Shown: piece by piece, positions 1 to 6,550 of the stretch | Layout of the letters: each line of letters opens with the position of its first letter | Numbering within the stretch: the stretch's first letter is position 1 | Source of the DNA: Planctomycetota bacterium | Lineage (GTDB): Bacteria > Planctomycetota > B15-G4 | Direction of reading: 5' to 3' | Assembly (NCBI GenBank): GCA_003644265.1 | Contig: QNBX01000053.1 | Coordinates: 1 to 25,243 of the forward strand | DNA length: 25,243 nt | The notes under the pieces: generated by a model | Told to the model about the DNA's origin: nothing | The model's database searches: none | Seen by the model: only the letters and a program-made list of their open reading frames with translations | Translations under genes and position numbers: made by a program

Positions 1-27
1 GCCCCGGGGCAGTATGGAAGGCAACGG

Positions 28-1386
28 ATGCTGATGGAGTCTGCCATGCCCACGCGCGCGGTCCCGCCCGCCCTGCTGTTCGCCGCCCTGGCCCTGGCCT
101 GGGTGAGCCCCTCGACGTCCGGGCAGGAGCTGGGGGCTCGGCCGGGATCCAGCAGCAGCCCCCCCAGCTTCACGCAGGAGCAGTGGCCGCGGGTGACGCC
201 GGTGGTGGACGTGGTGCGGCAGGTGGGCCCCGCGGTGGTCAACATCTACCAGGAGGTGGTCACCGAGGTGCCCCTGCCCTGGCCCTACAACCGGCTCTCC
301 CCGCGCCAGCAGCGCAGCACCAGCCTGGGCAGCGGCGTGATCATCGACGCCGAGGGCTTCATCCTCACCAACGCCCACGTGATCCAGCCCGGCGGACAGA
401 TCCGGGTGCAGCTCTCCACCGGCGAGAGCCAGCTGGCGTCGCTGGTCAACCTCGACCCCACCAACGACGTGGCGTTGCTCAAGATCAGCGGCCACGAGCA
501 GCTGCCGGTGGCGCGCCTGGGCACCTCCTCCGACATCATGGTGGGCGAGACCGTGCTGGCCATCGGCAACCCCATGGGCAACGCCAGCAGCGTCACCCGC
601 GGCATCGTCTCGTCGCTCTTCCGGGACGTGCAGGTGCCCGGCGCTCCGGGCGAGCGCTTCCGCGACTTCATTCAGCTGGACGCGCCCATCAACCCGGGCA
701 ACAGCGGCGGGCCGCTGCTCAACATCCGCGGCGACGTGATCGGCATCAACTGGGCCATTGCGCGCGAGGCGGAGGGCATCGGCTTCGCCATCCCCATCGA
801 CCGCGTGCGGCACAGCCTGGCGGACACCCTGCTGAATCCGCAGCTGCACAAGAACGTGGTGACCGGCATGGAGCTCTCGACCGATGCACGCGGGCGCGAC
901 GTGACCCTGGCGCTGGTGCTCGAGGCCAGCCCCGCCGAGCGCGCCGGCCTGACCGCCGGCGACCGGCTGCTCTCCATCGCGGGGCAGCCCGTGCGTTGGG
1001 AGTTCGACGTGGCCAAGGCCCTGTATCGCGCGGACCCGGGCGACCAGGTGGCGCTGGTTGTGGATCGCGACGGACGCGAGCTGAGCCTGCAGCTGCGCCT
1101 GGCCGAACAGATCTCCCCGCCGCAGTTCATCGCCAGCGCGCTGGGCCTGCGAGTGGTCGACCATCCCAACTACTTCGGCGTGCTGGTGGAGGCGGTCGAC
1201 CCGTCCGGCTCGGCGGCGCGCCTGCCCCTGCGCCGGGGCGACCTGATCGACGGCGTGAACGGGCTGCAGGTCAACAGCGTGGCAGACCTGTACTCGGCCC
1301 TGCGCAGGGTCGGCGGTGGCGAGCAGGTCACGTTCAATCTGTTCCGGCGCGGGCAGGCCCTGCGAGGCCGCGTCTCGTTGCGCTGA
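28..1386 (+). CDS. HtrA/DegP-family periplasmic serine protease
   Basis: Probably an ATP-independent envelope protease/chaperone that handles misfolded exported proteins. An N-terminal hydrophobic stretch (residues ~11-30) looks like a Sec signal peptide. The trypsin-like domain has the full catalytic triad: H117 in TNAHV, D147 in TNDVALL, and S226 in GNSGGP. Two PDZ-like domains follow (~275-355 and ~370-450), the usual DegP arrangement and length (~450 aa). Start choice is ambiguous: the ATG at 28 has GGAAGG six bases upstream, while the ATG at 46 (MPTRAV) has GGAG seven bases upstream and gives a more typical signal peptide. It is the first gene of a plus-strand group with the 51-codon membrane peptide and nadD. 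The upstream promoter lies outside the window. The family call is firm; which paralogue (DegP, DegQ or DegS type) cannot be decided, although two PDZ domains argue against DegS. Confidence 0.93.
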   Translation: MLMESAMPTRAVPPALLFAALALAWVSPSTSGQELGARPGSSSSPPSFTQEQWPRVTPVVDVVRQVGPAVVNIYQEVVTEVPLPWPYNRLSPRQQRSTSLGSGVIIDAEGFILTNAHVIQPGGQIRVQLSTGESQLASLVNLDPTNDVALLKISGHEQLPVARLGTSSDIMVGETVLAIGNPMGNASSVTRGIVSSLFRDVQVPGAPGERFRDFIQLDAPINPGNSGGPLLNIRGDVIGINWAIAREAEGIGFAIPIDRVRHSLADTLLNPQLHKNVVTGMELSTDARGRDVTLALVLEASPAERAGLTAGDRLLSIAGQPVRWEFDVAKALYRADPGDQVALVVDRDGRELSLQLRLAEQISPPQFIASALGLRVVDHPNYFGVLVEAVDPSGSAARLPLRRGDLIDGVNGLQVNSVADLYSALRRVGGGEQVTFNLFRRGQALRGRVSLR

Positions 1387-1463
1387 GTGCCGGGCTGCGC
1401 GCACGGGGTATGCTCTGGCCGTCGCACGCCTGTGTGCGTCGCCGCCGATCTCATCGCAGCCTT

Positions 1464-1468
1464 GAGGA
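1464..1468 (+). promoter_or_regulatory. Ribosome binding site (GAGGA) deciding the start of the 51-aa membrane protein
   Basis: GAGGA lies five bases before the GTG at 1474. The longer reading from the GTG at 1387 would abut the htrA stop and add a 29-residue leader with no family resemblance, so the GTG at 1474 is preferred. Confidence 0.55.
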
Positions 1469-1473
1469 CGACC

Positions 1474-1629
1474 GTGGATTCCTTCGTGCGCTTCCTGCTC
1501 GACAACAAGGCCTGGTGGATCACGCCCATCGTCCTGGTGTTCGCCCTGGTGGCGGCGCTGGCCTACTTCGGCAATGCAGGCGATGTTGACCCTGACGCTG
1601 TCACGCCCTTCGACTACGACGTGCACTGA
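1474..1629 (+). CDS. DUF5989-like single-pass small membrane protein (51 aa)
   Basis: Function unknown. From the GTG at 1474 the product is 51 residues: a short N-terminal amphipathic piece ending in NKAWW, one transmembrane helix (about residues 15-35, TPIVLVFALVAALAYF), and a short tail ending VTPFDYDVH. This layout (aromatic/basic pair, a single helix starting with a P-I-x-L-V pattern, then a tail with an A/T-P-F-x-Y element) and the ~50-residue length match what I recall of the DUF5989 family, found in many environmental bacteria, often beside unrelated genes. It sits 87 bp after htrA and 20 bp before the candidate nadD start, so it is probably co-transcribed with them. The family assignment is from memory of the pattern. 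Confidence 0.7.
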   Translation: MDSFVRFLLDNKAWWITPIVLVFALVAALAYFGNAGDVDPDAVTPFDYDVH

Positions 1630-1649
1630 GCGCTCGGGAACCCGGCCCC

Positions 1650-2393
1650 TTGACCTCTCCTCCCGCACCTCGCGACGGCCCGCAAGCTCGCGCTGCATCC
1701 ACGCAGGCCGGCGCGGGCGACTCGCGGGCTGAGGCCGGCGCCCTGGTGGGCTGGTTGGGCGGCAGCTTCGACCCGGTCCACGAGGGGCACCTGTACATCG
1801 CTCAGGCGGCCGCCGATCGCTTCGGACTCGCGCGCGTGGTGTTGGTGCCCGCGCGGGCGCCGCCACACAAGCTGGACAAGACCCTCGCGCCGGGAGCGGA
1901 CCGCCTGGCCCTGCTCGAGCTGGCCTGCGCCGACGACCCGCGGCTGCAACCGAGCGACCTCGAGCTGCTGCGCGAGGGCCCCAGCTTCAGCGTCGACACC
2001 GCTGAGCAACTCCTGGCCGCCCTGCCAGTGGGCACGCGCCTGCTGGCCGTGGTGGGCGCCGACACCCTGGCGGACCTGCCCAACTGGCACCGCATCGGCG
2101 AACTGGCGCAGCGCGTGACGTTCTGCGCTGTGACGCGCCCCGGCACGCCGCTCGAGACCGAGCCCCTGTTGCAGGCCCTGGGCGCCGGTGCCGTGGCGGC
2201 CATCCGCGAGCACCTGCTGGAGCTGCCGCCGCACCCGGCCAGCTCCACCGCGGTGCGCGCGGCGCTGGCCGCCGGGCGCGACCCCGAGCACGTGTCGCCG
2301 GCCGTGCTGGCCGAGCTGAGGCGGCGCGGGCTCTACCCGTCCCAGGCCGGAGGCGCGGCATCCAGCGACACGTCCGGGTCAAAGCGGCTGTAG
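1650..2393 (+). CDS. nadD: Nicotinate-nucleotide adenylyltransferase
   Basis: Converts nicotinate mononucleotide plus ATP to deamido-NAD, a late step of NAD synthesis in the cytoplasm. The nucleotidyltransferase signature GGSFDPVHEGHL is at residues 37-48, with the H-x-G-H motif inside it, and the second family motif PASSTAVRAAL lies near the C-terminus; both are typical of NadD. Start: the longest frame opens with TTG at 1650 and gives a poorly conserved 32-residue leader without a clear ribosome site. The GTG at 1746 would begin right at the core (M-GWLGGSF) and is a serious alternative, with GAGG at 1731-1734. The family normally ends soon after the R-x-G-L-Y found here at residue 229. This protein continues for 18 more residues, low in complexity, which are encoded antisense to the 3' end of the tolC-like gene. 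Confidence 0.9.
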   Translation: MTSPPAPRDGPQARAASTQAGAGDSRAEAGALVGWLGGSFDPVHEGHLYIAQAAADRFGLARVVLVPARAPPHKLDKTLAPGADRLALLELACADDPRLQPSDLELLREGPSFSVDTAEQLLAALPVGTRLLAVVGADTLADLPNWHRIGELAQRVTFCAVTRPGTPLETEPLLQALGAGAVAAIREHLLELPPHPASSTAVRAALAAGRDPEHVSPAVLAELRRRGLYPSQAGGAASSDTSGSKRL

Positions 2394-3886
2394 CCGAAGC
2401 GATCCAGCAGCGTGCCCTGAGCGGCGCGATAGGTCGTGTGCGCCACCGCCAGGTCGAGCCGGGCCCGCAGTTCGCTGTCGATGGCGGTCAGCAGATCGCG
2501 CTGCGCCTCACGCACCTGAAAGGGCGTGGAGAGGTCGTTCTCCAGGCGCCGCTTCTCGCCGTCGTAAACCTCGCGACGCAGGCGCGTGGTCTCCGCCGTA
2601 GCCACCACACGCGCGCGCTGCAGGGTCACATCGCGCGAGGTCTGGCGCACCTCCGCGATGGCGTTGAGCTCCGCCTCGGCCTTGCTCACCACCGCGCGCT
2701 CGCGGTCGACCTGACGGCGCCGGAGGGTGTAGCCCGCGCCGCGGTTGCCCAGCGGCATCTCAAACGCCAGCGCCAGCTCCAGGTTGTGGTGGCTGGTGTC
2801 GTCCAGATCCTGGGCCGTCTTGCCGAAGTTCCGGTTCTGCGCGTTGACGCCGTACTGACCGGTGAGGTTCAACGTCGGGTCGGTCTGATTCTCGGCTCGC
2901 TCGATCTCGATCTCGGCCCGCTCCACCGCCATGCGCGCGCGCACCACGTCCGGGCGCCGCTCCATGGCCAGCATGATGGCGACCTCGGTGCTGGGCACCT
3001 CATCGGGCAGCACGGTGTAGTCGGTGACGGGCAGGATGGTCCCTGACCAGCCGCTCTGATGCTGCGGCGCAAAGGTCATCTCGCGCAGGTCGTCCATGGA
3101 CTGATCGAGCTGGTTGTGCGCCGTGAGTTGCTCCTCGATTCTCAGCGCCAGCTCGGCTTCCACTTCGATCACGTCGATGCGGTTCTGCAGGCCCTGATCG
3201 AACTTGCGCCGGGTGATGTCAAGCAGGTCCCGGGCCAGCTCCACCGAGAGGTCTCGCGTCTCGGCGTTCTGCTGGGCAAAGACCAGATTCCAGTAGGCCG
3301 TCACGACCAGGGCGATGGTGTCGTTGGCCGTGACCTCCGCGTCCAGCGAGGCGATGCGCACGTCCTGCGCGGCCAGTCGGATGCCGGAGGTGGCGTAGTC
3401 ATCGCCGCCCTTGAGCAGCGGGTGCGTCACCGACAGCCGCCAGTTGGCGACGTAGGTCTCCGACTTGGTGGAGGTGGGTTTGGTGCGGTTCTCGGTCTCG
3501 CGGTTCTGCGCGAACATGCTCAAGTCCCAGGTCGTGCCGGTCTGCAGCTGGCCGCGGAAGCCCGTGTTGAGGCTGAAGATGTCCGTCTCGGACTTGGGCG
3601 TGCCGGGCGCGGGCAGCGAGCCGATGAAGGTGGTCGGCGTGGGCGGATTGACGTCTTCAGACTGCGTGGCGTTGGCGAAGAACGTGGTGTCGAAGTCACC
3701 CCAAGCCGCGTTGAAGCCCTGCATGCTGGATTCGGCCTGCAGCAGGGCCCCCTTGAGGGCCAGGTTGTTGGCGAAGGCCTCCTCAATGGCCTGCAGCAGC
3801 GACAGCTCCACGCCCGCGTCAGGGTCCACGTCACCGGTCGGTGAGAGGAGCAGGGCAGACGCCAGCAGGGCGGCGAGAATCGTCAT
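2333..3886 (-). CDS. TolC-like outer-membrane efflux protein
   Basis: Outer-membrane channel of the TolC/OEP family, the exit duct for tripartite efflux or type I secretion. The 517-residue product starts with a signal peptide (MTILAALLASALLLS). It then shows the family pattern of long helical stretches with heptad-like spacing (e.g. residues ~190-260 and ~320-480) alternating with short beta-strand segments such as WRLSVTHPLL. The N-terminal LLQAIEEAFANNLALK is a typical OEP opening. The ATG at 3886 overlaps the stop of the upstream gene (ATGA), so translation is coupled. It is the last gene of the long minus-strand run and stops with TAG at 2333-2335. No inner-membrane pump or adaptor is present in the window, so the partner is unknown. 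The family is clear; the substrate is not. Confidence 0.88.
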   Translation of the reverse strand: MTILAALLASALLLSPTGDVDPDAGVELSLLQAIEEAFANNLALKGALLQAESSMQGFNAAWGDFDTTFFANATQSEDVNPPTPTTFIGSLPAPGTPKSETDIFSLNTGFRGQLQTGTTWDLSMFAQNRETENRTKPTSTKSETYVANWRLSVTHPLLKGGDDYATSGIRLAAQDVRIASLDAEVTANDTIALVVTAYWNLVFAQQNAETRDLSVELARDLLDITRRKFDQGLQNRIDVIEVEAELALRIEEQLTAHNQLDQSMDDLREMTFAPQHQSGWSGTILPVTDYTVLPDEVPSTEVAIMLAMERRPDVVRARMAVERAEIEIERAENQTDPTLNLTGQYGVNAQNRNFGKTAQDLDDTSHHNLELALAFEMPLGNRGAGYTLRRRQVDRERAVVSKAEAELNAIAEVRQTSRDVTLQRARVVATAETTRLRREVYDGEKRRLENDLSTPFQVREAQRDLLTAIDSELRARLDLAVAHTTYRAAQGTLLDRFGYSRFDPDVSLDAAPPAWDG

Positions 3887-4581
3887 GGCGGTGTGGGGGC
3901 CTCCGGCTCGGCGGAGGGTACCGGCGTGGGAACGGAATCGGCGATGCCCGTCACCAACTCGACACCACGCCGCAGCGCGTCATCGGGGCTGGCAGTGACC
4001 ACGGCGTTGAGCCGCTGTCGCACGACGGGAGTAAAGAGGTCCTTGCGGGTGACGGCCAGGAAGTGCAGCTCACCCAGAGCGTAATCGCGCGTCCAACGAT
4101 CTGGAGCGCTCAAGAAGTCCAGCACCATGAGCATGGCGGCGGCGGCGCGGCGCGCGTCGTCCTCGATGGTCATCAGCGCCAGGTTGGCGCGGGTCGCGGC
4201 CAGCTTCGCGCGGTAGTTGCGATCGCGCCCGTCCACCAGCTGCACCACGCGCCAGCGGCCGCCGCGGCGAAACGGGAGCAGGTGCACCAGGTCACGCCCG
4301 CGGGGCAGGAAGTGGCCGTCGTAGGCGAACACCACCAGCTCGGCGCCTGCTTCCGGCCCCTCATGGCTGAGGCGACGCTCGACGCGCATGCGCACCACGG
4401 CCGTGCCGATGCCGAAGGAGGTCACCGACAGGGTGCGCACCTCCGCCACCAGCGGACGCAGGGACAGCAGCTCTTGGCCCATGCGTGTGGGCGGCAGCTC
4501 GTAGGCCACGCTCGGGGCGGCCTGGGTCAGGCACAGGGCGGCCTGGGCCAGGCAAAGCAGCAAGGCCAGCAACGCGCTCAT
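3883..4581 (-). CDS. Exported protein of unknown function (232 aa)
   Basis: I do not recognise a family. I place the start at the ATG at 4581, which overlaps the tsaE stop in an ATGA arrangement and begins a good signal peptide (MSALLALLLCLAQAALCL, cleavage probably near residue 20-25). A longer reading from 4704 would add an Arg/Ala-rich, non-conserved leader inside tsaE. The mature part (~205 residues) has a beta-rich first half (VVRMRVERRL, ELVVFAYDG, WRVVQLVDG), then a helical region rich in Ala/Arg, and a proline-rich acidic tail (PTPVPSAEPEAPTPP). Its own stop overlaps the tolC start, again as ATGA. This position suggests an envelope protein made together with the TolC-like channel, perhaps a periplasmic accessory; that is inference from context only. 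Confidence 0.75.
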   Translation of the reverse strand: MSALLALLLCLAQAALCLTQAAPSVAYELPPTRMGQELLSLRPLVAEVRTLSVTSFGIGTAVVRMRVERRLSHEGPEAGAELVVFAYDGHFLPRGRDLVHLLPFRRGGRWRVVQLVDGRDRNYRAKLAATRANLALMTIEDDARRAAAAMLMVLDFLSAPDRWTRDYALGELHFLAVTRKDLFTPVVRQRLNAVVTASPDDALRRGVELVTGIADSVPTPVPSAEPEAPTPP

Positions 4582-5033
4582 GGCGAGGCCTCTCCTGGTC
4601 TGCTGAGCCCGAGCCGGGCTCGCCGCTCGCTCTGCCCGGCCCCTGCCTCCAGGGTCAGCCAGCGCGTGTGCGCGGGCATGACCTGCTCGACGCGGTCGGC
4701 CCACTCCACCACCGCCAGATGTCCGCTCGCCAACAGCTCGGGCAGGCCGGCGCGCAGCAGGTCGTCGGGCCCGTCCATGAAGTAAGCGTCGAAGTGCGCA
4801 ACGGGCAGGCGTCCGCCGGCGTACAGGTTCAGCAGCAGGTAGGAGGGTGACGCCACGCGCAACCCGGCCGGCGCGCCCAGGGCGGACAGCAGCCCGCGCG
4901 TGAACTCGGTCTTGCCCGCGCCCAGGTCGCCCACGAGGCCCAACGCATCGCCCGGACCCAGCTCAGCCGCCAGGCGCGCCGCCAGGGCATGGGTGGCGGC
5001 CACGTCCGCCAGCAGTTCGGGCTCAGAAGGCAT
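4578..5033 (-). CDS. tsaE: tRNA t6A biosynthesis ATPase TsaE
   Basis: Small P-loop ATPase that, with TsaB, TsaC and TsaD, makes N6-threonylcarbamoyladenosine at position 37 of ANN-decoding tRNAs. Seen in the sequence: Walker A GDLGAGKT (residues 35-42), the SP-[ST]-[YF] element as SPSY (62-65), HFDAY (80-84) and VEWADR (109-114), all hallmark TsaE motifs in the usual order. At 151 residues the length is normal. The ATG at 5033 lies 11 bp inside the 3' end of thiL and its TGA overlaps the next ATG, so it is embedded in a tightly packed operon. None of the other t6A genes (tsaB, tsaC, tsaD) is in the window. Confidence 0.94.
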   Translation of the reverse strand: MPSEPELLADVAATHALAARLAAELGPGDALGLVGDLGAGKTEFTRGLLSALGAPAGLRVASPSYLLLNLYAGGRLPVAHFDAYFMDGPDDLLRAGLPELLASGHLAVVEWADRVEQVMPAHTRWLTLEAGAGQSERRARLGLSRPGEASP

Positions 5034-5898
5034 GGGCGTAGCCTGCCTGGGGCCAGGCTCCCGCGCGACCCCCCTCCCCCACGAGCTCCAGCCCGGACGC
5101 CGTGATCTGCCCGATGCAGCTCGACTGCGGCGGCAGCAGCGAGTCCGGCGCCAGGGCCAGCAGCAGCTCGAAGTCTTCGCCGTCGCCCAGGGCAGCGGTC
5201 AGGGGCGACGGCAGGGCGCGGGCGTCCGCGTGGATGGGCACCGCGGCGGCCTGCACCCGCGCGCCCACGCCGGAGGCCTCGGTCAACCGCGGCAGATCGG
5301 CGGCCAGGCCGTCAGAGAGGTCGATGGCGGCGTGCACCGTGCAGTCGTGACATCGGATCCAGGCCACCGTGTCCGCGCGCGGTCGCACGTCCAGGTGGCG
5401 CCCGCCGCGCGAGCCGCCCAGGGGCCCGCTGACCACCAGCAGGTCGCCCAGCTGGGCGCCTGCGCGCCGCCAGGGCTGCGCGCCCGGTGGCAGCCGGCCG
5501 CAGGCCGTGACCGCCAGGGCCAGAGCGCCCGGAGCCGTGGAGACCGTATCGCCCCCCGCGATGCTGACCGCGAAGCGCGCCGCCCAGAGCGCCAGCCCAT
5601 CGGCCAAGGCGCGACCGTCGAGGCCGGGTGGGAGCTGCGCCGACACCAGCACCGACTCGGCCACCGCGCCCATGGCGCAGACATCCGAGAGGCATGCGCC
5701 CAGGGCCTTGCGGGCCACGCGTGCCAAGTCGGTGCCGGGAGCGAAGTGCACGCCCTCCACCACCGTGTCCAGACCGATCACGGTGCCGTCGTGCAGCAGC
5801 GCGCAATCGTCGCCCGGACCCACAGGCAGCGCGGCGCGGGGCCCCGCCGTGACCCAGTCGATGAACTGCTGCTCAGTGAAGACCACGCTGCACATCAT
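5023..5898 (-). CDS. thiL: Thiamine-monophosphate kinase
   Basis: Phosphorylates thiamine monophosphate to the active cofactor thiamine diphosphate. Numbered from the ATG at 5898 (291 aa), the AIR-synthase-like motifs are GDDCALL (29-35), LDTVVEGVHF (43-52), ALGACLSDVCAMGA (65-78), GGDTVS (115-120), AIDLSDGLAADL (191-202) and GEDFELLLA (240-248). The acidic Mg/ATP-binding residues are present. The open frame extends upstream to 6006, but the extra 36 residues are low-complexity and lie inside thiE, so an ATG at 5898 or 5895 is preferred. No strong ribosome site is visible, in keeping with coupling to thiE, which it overlaps by about 26 bp. The product is slightly shorter than the common ~320 residues. 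Confidence 0.92.
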   Translation of the reverse strand: MMCSVVFTEQQFIDWVTAGPRAALPVGPGDDCALLHDGTVIGLDTVVEGVHFAPGTDLARVARKALGACLSDVCAMGAVAESVLVSAQLPPGLDGRALADGLALWAARFAVSIAGGDTVSTAPGALALAVTACGRLPPGAQPWRRAGAQLGDLLVVSGPLGGSRGGRHLDVRPRADTVAWIRCHDCTVHAAIDLSDGLAADLPRLTEASGVGARVQAAAVPIHADARALPSPLTAALGDGEDFELLLALAPDSLLPPQSSCIGQITASGLELVGEGGRAGAWPQAGYAHAF

Positions 5899-6550
5899 GG
5901 GCTGTGAGAGGGCCCGGCCACCAGCGCTGGTCGACGGCGCGGCGCAGCCGACGCGCGGCGAGGGTGGGGTCGCTGGCGTCACAGAGCGCGCGCAGCACCG
6001 CGACACCGGCCATGCCGTCGGGCAACCCCGCCACCCGCGTGGCGTCCAGGCCGCCCAGGGCCACCACCGGCCCCAGGCGCTCGTGCGCCAGGGCAGCGCG
6101 CAGTTGGGCGGCGCTCAGCAGCGGTCGCGGCAGGCTGGAGGGCGTGGCAAAGCAGGGGCTGAGGGTGACCCAGTCGGCCCGCCGGTCGTCGTCGTTCAGG
6201 GGCCAGTGCGCCGAGCGGCTCACGATCAGCCCGGGCGCTGCCGCGCGGCAGCTGTCCAGGTCCGGGCCGCCGTGGCCGAGGTGCACGCCGTGGGCGCCCA
6301 GCTCCCGAGCCAGCCCGGCCTCGCGGCTCACCAGGGCCAGGGCGCCGTGGCTGCGGCAGCGCGTCACCAGCCGGGCATACAGCGCGCGCCGCTCCGGCGC
6401 CGGCAGCTGTCGCTCGCGCAACAGCACCGAGCTCACGCCGCCTTCGAGCGCCCGCGCCACCAGCTCGTCGGTGGCGTTTGGCGAACCATCACCGGGGGTC
6501 ACGAGCAGCAGCCGCAGGCCGTCCACCCAGCGCCCCGGCGGCTCAGCCAT
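5873..6550 (-). CDS. Thiamine phosphate synthase / TenI-family protein
   Basis: A TIM-barrel protein of the ThiE/TenI family. ThiE joins the thiazole and pyrimidine halves of thiamine; TenI is a thiazole tautomerase with the same fold. Family landmarks, numbered from the ATG at 6550: LLRERQL (~43-49, the R-E-K motif), GAHGVHLGHGGPDL (~84-97), VSRSAHW (~109-115), LSPCFATPSSLPRP (~129-142), VALGGLDATRV and GVAVLRAL. The usual R-E-K lysine is Arg here, and the canonical T-x-T-K loop is P-S-S-L, so the pyrophosphate-binding residues differ from textbook ThiE. Adjacency to thiL favours a thiamine role, but catalytic identity (ThiE or TenI) is open. A TTG at 6562 would add four residues; the ATG at 6550 overlaps the upstream stop by 8 bp and is preferred. 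Confidence 0.8.
   Translation of the reverse strand: MAEPPGRWVDGLRLLLVTPGDGSPNATDELVARALEGGVSSVLLRERQLPAPERRALYARLVTRCRSHGALALVSREAGLARELGAHGVHLGHGGPDLDSCRAAAPGLIVSRSAHWPLNDDDRRADWVTLSPCFATPSSLPRPLLSAAQLRAALAHERLGPVVALGGLDATRVAGLPDGMAGVAVLRALCDASDPTLAARRLRRAVDQRWWPGPLTAHDVQRGLH

Noticed and set aside
1426..1441. Short hairpin between htrA and the small membrane gene as a terminator
   Set aside because: The stem is only five base pairs with no T-tract; too weak to call.
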